DNA of 16,646 nucleotides from Ancrocorticia sp052089425 (lineage in GTDB: Bacteria; Actinomycetota; Actinomycetes; Actinomycetales; Actinomycetaceae): the NCBI RefSeq assembly GCF_052089425.1, contig NZ_JBQCZW010000039.1, positions 1 through 16,646 on the forward strand, written 5' to 3'. Every line of letters starts with the position of its first letter. Position 1 is the stretch's first letter. The position numbers and the translations under genes are program-made. Under the pieces are notes generated by a model. The model had not been told where the DNA came from, made no database searches, and was given only the letters and a program-made list of their open reading frames with translations. This document shows, piece by piece, positions 6,692-13,593 of the stretch.

Positions 6692-8056
6692 ATGGCTTCA
6701 TGGCGTCCAGTCCGCGGTGAGATTTACCGGTTCGATCGCAAGCTTGCGAGCGTGCAGAGCATCGAGCAGTTTTTCGCCGATCATAAGATCATTGCCCGTG
6801 GCATCGATGCGGGAGACACCTATGAAGTAGAGCTGGCTGTAACGGGCAGGCGCCGCCGCGTGGCCACGTTGAATGAGGCTGAGGACCTGATTGTTCCTGG
6901 CCCCTCGGTTGCGGACCTCGTTGAGCAGATGGATAAATCCCTGCGGAAGGTCCAGATCGAGATCGCTGGCCACGTTGCGTGGGGAAACATTGATCTGGGC
7001 GAAGTGGATGTGGCATGGGATGTCCACGATCCCGCCTACCAGCCGGCCCTGCCTCCCTCCACCCCCACCCCATCGGCAGCGTCATCTCCATCAACGGATT
7101 CCGCCCCGTCAGCCTCCCGCACGGAAGCGGATCTGACGCCCGGGCTGGACGAAGAAGGCGTTGAGGGGACGCTTCCGGATCTCCCGGAGGGCCCGATGCT
7201 CCTGCTCTCTGATCTTTCCTTCGCCGAACTCCCCAGATTCGCCGCCACCCTCGGTTCCCCGATCGCCGCCTTCGATTCTGGCGAGACAAAGGCGGTTCTC
7301 GCGGATAACCGCATGCCCGGGCGCGTCTCGCCCGGTTCTCCGGAGTTCGTCATTCTTTTGTCCACGGATCCGAGCGGCTTGGATTCCCCGGTGCTCGTAG
7401 TTCGTCACGGTAACTCACGCCTCGCGTGGGACTGGGATTATTCGCTCGCGGATGTCCCGTGGGTTGCCACGAGCGAAACGGCTGCCACCTTCGCTCACGA
7501 TCAGCTGGGGGCGGGCGCCTTCGTCACTCGCTTGGTAGGTGACCTTCACGATGTGGATGCGGACGCCGTTCGCCGCGCCCTGCTGGGCCCCGCTGAGGAC
7601 GCCCCGCGCGCCCTGACATCCGCGGTGGGCCTGCCCGATGAGGTGGCCGATTGCTTGGATGGCCTGCTTGAGGCCCGGCTAATTCCCGGCGCCATCGTGT
7701 TCGAACCTAAACCGTTCGGCGAGCGTTTCCAGACCACAGTGGCCTACGAGGTATCTGGCCGTGGCCGCGCCACGCCCGAGTTTTGGCGGGTTTTCCGCAA
7801 GCTCTATCTGGATCATCCCCACGTCATGGAGGCCTTCGCTTCGGTTCAGGCCGGCGCCGGTTCCGTTGCGATCGTCGCGGCGGCGAAAAATTGGTCCAAG
7901 AAGCGCGGCAAGGTTTTCGCCGCGATTGGCGGCGCGCTTTTGCTTGATGCCGCCACCCGCATCATCACTACCCAGTGGGTCCAGGCCGCCCTCGAATACG
8001 AGGGGCTTTTGCCGTGGAGTAATTCGTCCGCGGATTCCGCGGATACGCCAGCCTAG
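6692..8056 (+). CDS. Hypothetical protein, 454 residues, C-terminal membrane segment
   Basis: I do not recognise this protein. The N-terminal 120 residues (MASWRPVRGEIYRFDRKLAS) look like a folded alpha/beta domain. Next is a Pro/Ser/Thr-rich linker at about 115-150 (PSTPTPSAASSPSTDSAPSA). The middle domain (about 160-390) is acidic and hydrophobic with no catalytic motif I know. Near the end, about residues 400-425, is a hydrophobic stretch (FAAIGGALLLDAATRIITT) that may be a membrane or amphipathic helix. ATG 6692 has GAGG 6 nt upstream and follows rlmB by 13 nt, so it is the third gene of the cysS operon. Codon use is strongly GC-ending throughout, supporting a real gene. It may be specific to this lineage. 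Confidence 0.8.
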   Translation: MASWRPVRGEIYRFDRKLASVQSIEQFFADHKIIARGIDAGDTYEVELAVTGRRRRVATLNEAEDLIVPGPSVADLVEQMDKSLRKVQIEIAGHVAWGNIDLGEVDVAWDVHDPAYQPALPPSTPTPSAASSPSTDSAPSASRTEADLTPGLDEEGVEGTLPDLPEGPMLLLSDLSFAELPRFAATLGSPIAAFDSGETKAVLADNRMPGRVSPGSPEFVILLSTDPSGLDSPVLVVRHGNSRLAWDWDYSLADVPWVATSETAATFAHDQLGAGAFVTRLVGDLHDVDADAVRRALLGPAEDAPRALTSAVGLPDEVADCLDGLLEARLIPGAIVFEPKPFGERFQTTVAYEVSGRGRATPEFWRVFRKLYLDHPHVMEAFASVQAGAGSVAIVAAAKNWSKKRGKVFAAIGGALLLDAATRIITTQWVQAALEYEGLLPWSNSSADSADTPA

Positions 8057-8072
8057 TACGTGAGTTTATTAA

Positions 8073-8201
8073 CGACGACGGCGAAGCCACCAACCCCCAG
8101 TCCCCCAACCGCTAGGGAGGTATGGGCGGGATAAGGGCGTCATCGCGCCGTTTGAACGTGAGGTTGGGTGCGGACGGAGGGAGCCGTCGTCGTCGGAAAA
8201 A
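8073..8201 (+). repeat. Dispersed GTCGTCGTC repeat, copy B, with long-range stem
   Basis: GGTGCGGACGGA (8167-8178) followed by GCCGTCGTCGTCGGAAAAA (8183-8201), both identical to copy A. Here a partner arm is present: CGACGACGGC (8073-8082) is the exact complement of GCCGTCGTCG (8183-8192), and CCAACC further in can pair with GGTTGG. The result is a stem closing about 100 nt, with A-rich DNA after it. It lies 17 nt after the 454-residue gene, so it could end that operon or be a structured RNA. Confidence 0.45.
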
Positions 8202-8267
8202 TATCGAATGATGGACCGCGCTAGTCCATCACGTGAACCCGGGGCGAAAAAAGCGGAGCCAGCTTTC

Positions 8268-8276
8268 TAGTATAGG
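8268..8276 (+). promoter_or_regulatory. Possible -10 region of the permease gene
   Basis: TAGTATAGG contains overlapping TAGTAT and TATAGG boxes about 50 nt before the proposed TTG start at 8326. A start site near 8280 would exclude the GTG at 8233 from the message. No -35 is clear. Confidence 0.35.
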
Positions 8277-8325
8277 CCGGGCGCTCGGCGGACCGGGCGG
8301 CCAAGGCACACATCTGGAGGCACTC

Positions 8326-9944
8326 TTGGCCAAGGCATGGAAACTACACGGAGACGGAAAGCATATCGCGCCAGGGGAGGTAGTCCAACCGGACGAACGC
8401 CTCTCGTGGCCAGCAACCATTGGCATCGGAGCGCAGCACGTGGTGGCGATGTTTGGCGCCACGTTCCTCGTCCCGCTGCTCACGGGGTTCAATCCCTCAA
8501 CTACTCTGTTTTTCACCGGAATTGGCACCCTCCTGTTCATCGGGATCACTTCGGGGCGCCTGCCTAGCTACCTCGGTTCCTCGTTCGCGCTGATCGCGCC
8601 GATCGGTGCCGTGACGGGCTACACTCTCGATTCTGGGGTGCCGATCGATCCGCATCGGATGAGCTTGGCGCAGGGCGGCATCGTGTCAGCCGGACTCGCG
8701 CTGGCGATCGTGGGCCTGATTGTTCACTTCGCTGGATCCAGATGGATCGATAAGCTCATGCCGCCGGTGGTCACGGGAACGATCGTGGCCTTGATCGGTT
8801 TCAATCTTGCGCCTGCTGCGTGGAACAACGTGAAGGCCGCCCCCGTGACCGCCATCGCCACCATCGCGGGCGTGCTGCTGGTGACCGTACTGTTCAAGGG
8901 CATTATCGGGCGTCTGTCCATTCTGTTTGGTGTGCTGTTCGGCTACTTCGTTGCCGTTGTGCGAGGCGAAGTGAACTTTGATGCCATCTCCGGCGCTGAC
9001 TGGGTGGGCGTGCCCGAGTTCCATCCACTCGCCTTCGATCTCACCCTGCTTGGCCTGTTCATCCCCGTTGTTCTGGTGCTGGTTGCCGAAAATGTGGGGC
9101 ACGTGAAATCTGTGTCCGCTATGACGGGGCGCGATCTGGACGATCTGACCGGGCGCGCGCTATTCGCAGATGGTGTTTCCACGATGTTTGCGGGCAGCGG
9201 TGGCGGTTCTGGAACCACCACCTATGCTGAGAACATCGGCGTTATGGCCGCCACCAAGGTGTACTCCACCGCGGCCTATATGGTTGCGGCCTTCTGCGCA
9301 CTCGGGCTGTCCATGTTCCCCAAGTTCGGGCAGATCGTTGCCACGATTCCTCCCGGCGTTCTTGGCGGTGCCGCCACCATTTTGTACGGGATGATCGGCA
9401 TGCTGGGTGTGCGCATCTGGGTGCAGAACAAGGTGGATTTCTCCGATCCCGTCAACCTCAACACCGCTGCCATCGCTATGGTGATCGCTATCGCGAACTA
9501 TACGTGGCACTGGGGCGACATGGTGTTTGAGGGAATCGCACTTGGCTCCTTTGGCGCCATCCTGCTGTACCACTTCATGCGGACCATTTCGCGCTGGCGC
9601 GGGACATCTCTCGAATCGCCGTCCCCTGCCTCCGCGCCCGCGGGAACCGAGATCGAGGAACACTCCCTTGTGCGCGAGCACAACTACGGGTGGTGGCGCC
9701 GCGTTGGGAAGAAGAGCGGGGCCGGTGACTCNNNNNNNNNNNNNNNNNNNNNNNNNNNNNNNNNNNNNNNNNNNNNNNNNNNNNNNNNNNNNNNNNNNNN
9801 NNNNNNNNNNNNNNNNNNNNNNNNNNNNNNNAGCACAACTACGGGTGGTGGCGCCGCGTTGGGAAGAAGAGCGGGGCCGGTGACTCGGCGGAAGGCGATT
9901 CGGCGGAAGGCGACTCCGTAGAAACTGACGCCGCGAATCGGTAG
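8326..9944 (+). CDS. uraA: NCS2 uracil/xanthine permease (interrupted by gap)
   Basis: Nucleobase:proton symporter of the inner membrane, NCS2 family. Family marks are GAQHVVAMFGATFLVP in the first helix, the helix-8 glutamate in PVVLVLVAENVGH, and the helix-10 signature GSGTTTYAENIGVMAATKVYST. A uracil carrier is the closest match, but purine transport is possible. I choose TTG 8326 (MAKAWKLHGDGKHIAPGEV) because GGAGG sits 5 nt upstream and homologous N-termini begin near WKLHG; the longer GTG frame from 8233 has no ribosome site and odd residues. A 100-N gap (9732-9831) is flanked by the same 55 nt on both sides. Collapsing the duplicate and the Ns restores one frame that ends AEGDSAEGDSVETDAANR at the TAG 9942-9944, giving about 487 residues. 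The frame printed directly after the Ns is wrong. Confidence 0.9.
9677..9886. other. Assembly gap: 100 N flanked by identical 55-nt ends
   Basis: Ns occupy 9732-9831, exactly 100. The 55 nt before (9677-9731) and the 55 nt after (9832-9886) are identical. Two contigs overlapping by one 55-mer and joined with a default 100-N spacer explain this best. Just downstream is a 15-nt tandem repeat (GACTCGGCGGAAGGC then GATTCGGCGGAAGGC) that could have broken the assembly. Confidence 0.9.
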
Positions 9945-9962
9945 TTAACGAGAAGCTGTTGA

Positions 9963-9999
9963 AAAAGGTGAGGCGCCCTGCTCGGGTTCCTCACCTTTT
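9963..9999. terminator. Bidirectional terminator between permease and LytR_C gene
   Basis: AAAAGGTGAGG (9963-9973) pairs perfectly with CCTCACCTTTT (9989-9999) around a 15-nt loop. The T-run on the plus strand serves the permease gene, and the A-run gives a T-run for the convergent minus-strand gene. Confidence 0.85.
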
Positions 10000-10039
10000 C
10001 TCGTTTGAGTTCTCTCGAGTTCTCGTTCGTGCTTTCGTT

Positions 10040-10642
10040 CTAGTTCGAGGCCGCATCCTCAAGGGGCGTGCACTCGGGAACATTCTCAAGCTTGCCCTCG
10101 GGGTATTCGGCGGCCACTTCGTCCGTCGTGAGGCGGCCGTTCCAATCGTCGCCCAGCACCACGTCCAAGGTGTCGGTTGTTTGATCTGGGTTGAACTGGA
10201 TCACCGAATCGGGGACGAACTGTGCGAGCGTGTAGGCGGCCACCACACCGGTTGGGCCAGTCCGGATACGGGCGGGCTCATTGAGGGTTTCTCCCGCCCA
10301 GTTGTCCGCATTGCTGACTGCGATGTCTAGCTTCTCGAGCGAACCGGCAACATCGCCGGCCAACCCGGTCTTGGTGGTGGAGTTGTATACGTTGACGTTG
10401 ATAGTGGCCAGATCAACCGGATCGCTCTCTCCCGCGGGTAGGCAGGGTGTGATGACCTCGTTAGGGTCGGGAGCCTCGGAGAACTTGCGATCGAATGGGA
10501 ACGGCATGACACCCGCCCATACGAGCATCGCGATCAAAAGCAGCACCGCCATGATTGCTGAAACGGTCCCGAAAACGACCGTTTGCCGCTGCTGGGTCCG
10601 CCGGCGGTATTCTTCGCGCGCTGTCATATTGCCACTACTCAC
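10040..10642 (-). CDS. LytR_C-domain membrane-anchored protein
   Basis: A 200-residue protein with a short basic cytoplasmic N-terminus (EEYRRRTQQRQ), one transmembrane helix at about residues 20-42 (VVFGTVSAIMAVLLLIAMLV) and an extracytoplasmic domain. The segment from about 72, INVNVYNSTTKTGLAGDVAG, followed by ADNW and RTGPTGVVAAYTLAQFVP, matches the LytR_C (LytR/CpsA/Psr C-terminal) domain, which occurs alone in many actinobacterial envelope proteins. The catalytic LCP domain is absent, so this is not a teichoic acid or arabinogalactan ligase by itself; a cell-wall role is inferred. Start: GTG 10642 with TACGGT exactly 7 nt upstream fits a leaderless message; ATG 10627 is the alternative. 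Confidence 0.85.
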   Translation of the reverse strand: MSSGNMTAREEYRRRTQQRQTVVFGTVSAIMAVLLLIAMLVWAGVMPFPFDRKFSEAPDPNEVITPCLPAGESDPVDLATINVNVYNSTTKTGLAGDVAGSLEKLDIAVSNADNWAGETLNEPARIRTGPTGVVAAYTLAQFVPDSVIQFNPDQTTDTLDVVLGDDWNGRLTTDEVAAEYPEGKLENVPECTPLEDAASN

Positions 10643-10649
10643 AGGTTAA

Positions 10650-10655
10650 ACCGTA
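10650..10655 (-). promoter_or_regulatory. -10 box of the LytR_C gene, leaderless start
   Basis: TACGGT on the minus strand, followed by 7 nt and the GTG start at 10642. It is weaker than the TAGGCT boxes but has the same spacing. Confidence 0.45.
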
Positions 10656-10728
10656 GCGGAGAGCGAAGGATTCTGCATCGCTCCCGCTCAAATTGGGAAC
10701 AGCGAGGCGGGAATTTTGGAGTAAAGGA

Positions 10729-10812
10729 CTCCCCACGCACCCGCCAGAGCTCTCATACCCTTGCTGCCTTCCGGCCCTGGGGGAGTTTTGAAAGATGGCG
10801 CCACGTGGGGAG
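10729..10812 (-). ncRNA. ffs: Signal recognition particle RNA, small bacterial type
   Basis: The minus strand carries CAGGGCCGGAAGGCAGCAAG, the conserved apical domain bound by Ffh (GGAAG tetraloop region and AGCA internal loop). The ends CTCCCCACG (10729-10737) and CGTGGGGAG (10804-10812) pair perfectly and close the hairpin, giving about 84 nt, close to the usual small 4.5S type. SRP RNA with Ffh targets nascent membrane proteins to FtsY and the Sec translocon. A -10 box, TAGAAT on the minus strand (10822-10827), stands about 10 nt before the proposed 5' end. Confidence 0.95.
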
Positions 10813-10821
10813 CCGAATGAC

Positions 10822-10827
10822 ATTCTA
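10822..10827 (-). promoter_or_regulatory. -10 box of the SRP RNA gene
   Basis: TAGAAT on the minus strand, placed so that transcription would start near 10815, matching the closing stem of the RNA. TTGGCT 19 nt further upstream is a weak -35 candidate. Confidence 0.5.
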
Positions 10828-10907
10828 CGGTACGTTCAACCCGAATAGCCAACTCGTGTGAATTGTCCGCTATCCGCACACCCTGTGGCATGGCGAAGGT
10901 GAGTCAC

Positions 10908-10913
10908 TAGGCT
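10908..10913 (+). promoter_or_regulatory. -10 box of the YbaK-family gene, leaderless start
   Basis: TAGGCT, then 6 nt, then ATG at 10920. Same box and spacing as cysS. Confidence 0.6.
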
Positions 10914-10919
10914 GGACGC

Positions 10920-11480
10920 ATGGCAATTGAAGGAATGGGAACAGCCCAGTGGGTCAAAGCGCTGGATCATTTGGAGTTGCTTGCGCAGCCGGTGGCTGAT
11001 GCACTTGGCGTGATCGCTGAAAGCTCTCCTGAGCTCGCCGATCAGGCGGTCGTGGCAGCCATCGATCCGGAGTATGCGGATACTGACTCAATGACCGAGC
11101 ATTACGGGATGGATCTGGCACTTTCGTGCAACTGTGTGCTCGTTGCTGGAAAGCGTAACGGCGAAGAGCGCATCGCGGCAGCGGTTGTCCGGGCAACAAC
11201 GCACGCGGATGTCAATCACGCGATCAAGCGCTTACTGGACGTGCGCAAGTGTTCGTTCTGGCCGCAGGAGCGTGCAGTTGAAGCCTCCGGGATGGAATAT
11301 GGCGGAATCACGCCGGTTGGCGTACCGGACAGTTGGCGGCTGCTTATCGATTCCCGTGTTGCTGAGGGTTTTTGCGTGATCGGCTCGGGCCTACGGACCT
11401 CGAAGCTCGCAGTTCCGGGTGCCCTACTCGCGGCACTCCCCACCGCTGAGGTAATCGACGGGCTGGCGGTCGAGGTCTGA
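10920..11480 (+). CDS. YbaK/EbsC-family aminoacyl-tRNA deacylase
   Basis: A 186-residue protein of the YbaK/ProX fold, free-standing relatives of the prolyl-tRNA synthetase editing domain that hydrolyse mischarged tRNAs such as Cys-tRNA(Pro) or Ala-tRNA(Pro). The diagnostic segment is EYGGITPVGVP, with Gly128-Gly129 and the TPVG turn, followed by a strand (RLLIDSRV) and IGSGLRTSKLAVP, typical of the C-terminal half. Upstream, VVRATTHADVNHAIKRLL corresponds to the helix that bears the catalytic lysine in characterised members; which lysine acts here is not certain. Which tRNA it edits is also unknown. The start is fixed by a -10 box 6 nt upstream. It is transcribed toward tRNA-Ser but has no clear terminator of its own. 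Confidence 0.85.
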   Translation: MAIEGMGTAQWVKALDHLELLAQPVADALGVIAESSPELADQAVVAAIDPEYADTDSMTEHYGMDLALSCNCVLVAGKRNGEERIAAAVVRATTHADVNHAIKRLLDVRKCSFWPQERAVEASGMEYGGITPVGVPDSWRLLIDSRVAEGFCVIGSGLRTSKLAVPGALLAALPTAEVIDGLAVEV

Positions 11481-11654
11481 TCCTCAATAGCGGCACATGC
11501 CACGAGCTCGAAGGGCGAGGGGTGTGCTGAAACGATGGGATCGTCAAGGATCGTGGAGGCTCGCGGAGAACGGCCCAACGTGCTTGGCATCTCACCGCAA
11601 GAATTCGCGAACTGATTGAGGCATCGGTTAAGCTTATTGGGCGCGTTAGCGCAA

Positions 11655-11739
11655 GGAGGATTCGCCTAGTGGCCTATGGCGCACGCTTGGAAAGCGTGTT
11701 GGGTGCAAGCCCTCGGGGGTTCGAATCCCCCATCCTCCG
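11655..11739 (+). tRNA. tRNA-Ser (anticodon GGA)
   Basis: A full cloverleaf with a long variable arm. The acceptor stem is GGAGGAT (11655-11661) with ATCCTCC (11732-11738), discriminator G11739. The anticodon stem CACGC/GCGTG encloses TTGGAAA with anticodon GGA at 11689-11691, reading UCC and UCU. The T arm is GGGGGTTCGAATCCCCC. CCA is not encoded. Its 3' end is the probable integration site of the element that follows. Confidence 0.97.
11715..11739 (+). other. Probable attL within the tRNA-Ser 3' end
   Basis: An integrase gene starts 155 nt after the tRNA and points away from it, the usual arrangement when a tyrosine recombinase targets the T arm and acceptor stem. The core is expected within these bases, since integration must rebuild the tRNA. 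The second copy should lie at the right end, outside the window, so the exact limits cannot be set. Confidence 0.5.
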
Positions 11740-11746
11740 CAGCGAC

Positions 11747-11777
11747 ACCCCGTAACCATTGAGGTTGCGGGGTTTTT
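11747..11777 (+). terminator. Intrinsic terminator after tRNA-Ser
   Basis: ACCCCGTAACC (11747-11757) pairs with GGTTGCGGGGT (11763-11773), with one G-T pair and a 5-nt loop, followed by TTTTT. It ends the tRNA transcript and insulates the integrase gene. Confidence 0.85.
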
Positions 11778-11823
11778 CGTTGCAGTGACGCCACTTCCGA
11801 AAACACCGAACTAGACACAAGCG

Positions 11824-11875
11824 GACTATAACGGTCCCTGATAGACTATATTCTAGATAATTGATAGTAATAGTC
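11824..11875. promoter_or_regulatory. AT-rich repeats upstream of the integrase
   Basis: An AT-rich island in GC-rich surroundings. GACTATA occurs at 11824-11830 and 11844-11850, and ATAGTC, its inverse, at 11870-11875. TATAAC and TATATT are possible -10 boxes. Sites for integrase arm binding, excisionase or a repressor are likely uses; none is proven. Confidence 0.45.
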
Positions 11876-11893
11876 AAGTCACGGAGTGTTGCC

Positions 11894-13066
11894 ATGTCGC
11901 CTACACCGAAGAAGAACCCGAACCTTCCTCGTGGCATAACCATGAATAACGGCCTGTATCACCTGAGACTCAGCTACCACGGCAAGCAATACAGCTGCGG
12001 AATGTACCCGACGCTCAAACTCGCCAAGATTGCTATGGACAAGTATCGGGCTGAGATCATCCTTGAGAAGTTCGTTCCACCCGCAGAGCGCCGCCGCCAG
12101 CTCAAGAAGCAACGTGAAGCGGCGGTAGCGGAGAAGGTGACTGTGGGGGAGTGGTCCACTGTTTGGCTTGAGTCCCTAGAGGACGGGCCTCACCCACGCT
12201 CGCCAGGGACTGTGACTAGCTACAGGTCCACTCTCAACGCCCATATCCTTCCCGTGCTCGCCACAACCGCGCTTGTGAACGTCACGCCCGAACTGGTCAA
12301 CCAGTGCGTGGAGCTGGCCAAGCGAAGCGGCGAGGGAGCTTCACGTAACGTGGCGCGCACACTAAGGGCAATGTTCAACGCCGCCGTGCTCGCGGGCGTC
12401 GGGGGCCTGAAGGAATCGCCCGTGAAAGTGAAGGTGGAGAAAGCCGGGACCGGACGCCGCGCCGATGAGGATATTCCTTCACTGGAGGAAGCCGAAGCCC
12501 TAGCCGATGCGATGCCCGCCGATACCCGGCTAGCTGTGGAGCTCGCAGTGTGGCTACAGCTCCGGGTAGGTGAAGTGCTCGGTCTACAGCGCCAAGACTT
12601 CAAGAACTTAGACAAGGCCGGGGCAAGTGAATTAACGATCGAGCGGCAATGGTTGAGTAAGTCGAAACCCCCGGCCTACGGCGCACCGAAGGATGATTCT
12701 TACCGCAAGGTGGCTATCCCTGACGTGCTGGCCGAGAAGATCCATGCACACCTTAAAGCTCACGTGTTGACGGCCCCAGAGTCCCCCGTGTTTCCTTCTT
12801 CGAGGGATAAGACCCGGCCGATGTCGCATAACGCGTTCGCGAGTCGGTGGAATGATGCCCGCGCCAAGGTGCGCCCCGGCACCAACTTCCACGCCCTACG
12901 GCACCTAGGCCTCACTCTCTACGCCCAAGCAGGGGCTACTACTACCGAGACGATGCGCCGAGGCGGACACAAAGATATTGAGGCCGCCCAGCGTTACCAG
13001 CATTCGAGCGTAAAGCGGGATCAGGAACTTACGGCCCGGCTGAACAAGATGATGAAAGAGAACTGA
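11894..13066 (+). CDS. int: Tyrosine recombinase integrase
   Basis: A 390-residue phage-type integrase that would recombine the element's att site with the tRNA-Ser gene. The N-terminal arm-binding region contains LYHLRLSYHGKQYSCGMYP, the AP2-like fold of such enzymes. The SAM-like core-binding domain runs about 80-180 (TVGEWSTVWLESL onward). The catalytic set is complete: Arg224 (LRVGEVLGL), Lys272, His333 and Arg336 (HALRH), His359 (GGH) and nucleophile Tyr368. ATG 11894 is chosen over the in-frame TTG at 11861 because GGAG lies 7 nt upstream and the segment before it is AT-rich regulatory DNA. The gene leads away from the tRNA and is followed after 2 nt by a small gene likely read from the same message. 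Confidence 0.95.
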   Translation: MSPTPKKNPNLPRGITMNNGLYHLRLSYHGKQYSCGMYPTLKLAKIAMDKYRAEIILEKFVPPAERRRQLKKQREAAVAEKVTVGEWSTVWLESLEDGPHPRSPGTVTSYRSTLNAHILPVLATTALVNVTPELVNQCVELAKRSGEGASRNVARTLRAMFNAAVLAGVGGLKESPVKVKVEKAGTGRRADEDIPSLEEAEALADAMPADTRLAVELAVWLQLRVGEVLGLQRQDFKNLDKAGASELTIERQWLSKSKPPAYGAPKDDSYRKVAIPDVLAEKIHAHLKAHVLTAPESPVFPSSRDKTRPMSHNAFASRWNDARAKVRPGTNFHALRHLGLTLYAQAGATTTETMRRGGHKDIEAAQRYQHSSVKRDQELTARLNKMMKEN

Positions 13067-13068
13067 TT

Positions 13069-13443
13069 ATGGCTAGTGAAGAATACGAGATCCGCGTTTT
13101 CTGTGATCGTAAGGCCGATTCGCACCACAAAGGAAAGGACGCCCACGTTACGAGAGTGGCTTACCGGAAAGGATGGGCTCAGGTAGAAAGCTCTTGGCAT
13201 ATTGCCCGCTCCGAAACCAAGAAGAGGGACCCGGAAGAATGGCTCCCGATAAGTGAGGATATGGACCGTGTGCGGTACGACTTGACTTGTCCCCGCTGCG
13301 GGGAGCATGTGACTGGAGGTTCAGGAACAGTTAGCTACGTTCTAGATAGGCTGATGGAGAACGGCGTCCATGAGATCTCGTTACGGGGACTTCAAGCAGT
13401 TTTGAGCCGCTCTGATGTGGACGAGCATTACCCGATCTTGTGA
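13069..13443 (+). CDS. Small element protein with CPRCG zinc knuckle
   Basis: I do not recognise this 124-residue protein. One CxxC knuckle is visible, Cys74-Pro-Arg-Cys77-Gly. Cys12 and the His19-His20 pair near the N-terminus (FCDRKADSHH) could supply the other zinc ligands, which would join two halves of one site. The C-terminal part (TVSYVLDRLMENGVHEISLRGL) looks helical and amphipathic. It starts 2 nt after the integrase stop. That place suggests a DNA-binding regulator or recombination partner, but this is a guess; an accessory cargo gene is also possible. Confidence 0.75.
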   Translation: MASEEYEIRVFCDRKADSHHKGKDAHVTRVAYRKGWAQVESSWHIARSETKKRDPEEWLPISEDMDRVRYDLTCPRCGEHVTGGSGTVSYVLDRLMENGVHEISLRGLQAVLSRSDVDEHYPIL

Positions 13444-13476
13444 GCCTGTTGCGGCCTGTGCATGTCACTGAAAGAG

Positions 13477-13485
13477 TGCTATAGT
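13477..13485 (+). promoter_or_regulatory. Extended -10 promoter for the early operon
   Basis: TGCTATAGT is a good extended -10 (TG, one base, TATAGT). The -35 region is poor. A start near 13491 gives a leader of about 100 nt before the excisionase-like gene. Confidence 0.5.
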
Positions 13486-13519
13486 CCTTACTAGCAGGGC
13501 AGCAGTGCTCGGCTCCGTG

Positions 13520-13539
13520 CCTATACGGTCATTTATAGG
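13520..13539 (+). repeat. Small inverted repeat in the leader
   Basis: CCTATA (13520-13525) and TATAGG (13534-13539) around an 8-nt loop. It lies just upstream of the terminator hairpin, in the leader or as an operator. Confidence 0.4.
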
Positions 13540-13546
13540 AAGTTAG

Positions 13547-13593
13547 AACGCCTTCGCGGGTGCTGTAGTAAGCGCACCCGAAAGGCGTTTTTT
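13547..13593 (+). terminator. Leader terminator that also masks the xis ribosome site
   Basis: AACGCCTT (13547-13554) pairs with AAGGCGTT (13582-13589), and inside it GGGTGC (13558-13563) pairs with GCACCC (13574-13579); the loop is 10 nt. Six Ts (13588-13593) run straight into the ATG at 13594. The only Shine-Dalgarno sequence, AAAGG (13581-13585, 8 nt before the ATG), is in the 3' arm. The hairpin would thus both end transcription before the gene and hide its ribosome site. Confidence 0.75.

Noticed and set aside
8233..8325. N-terminal extension of the permease from GTG 8233
   Set aside because: It has no ribosome site, covers a possible promoter and looks unlike protein; TTG 8326 has GGAGG 5 nt upstream.
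9832..9921. Permease C-terminus STTTGGGAALGRR printed after the gap
   Set aside because: It comes from reading the duplicated flank in the wrong frame after 100 N; collapsing the duplicate gives a different, sensible end.
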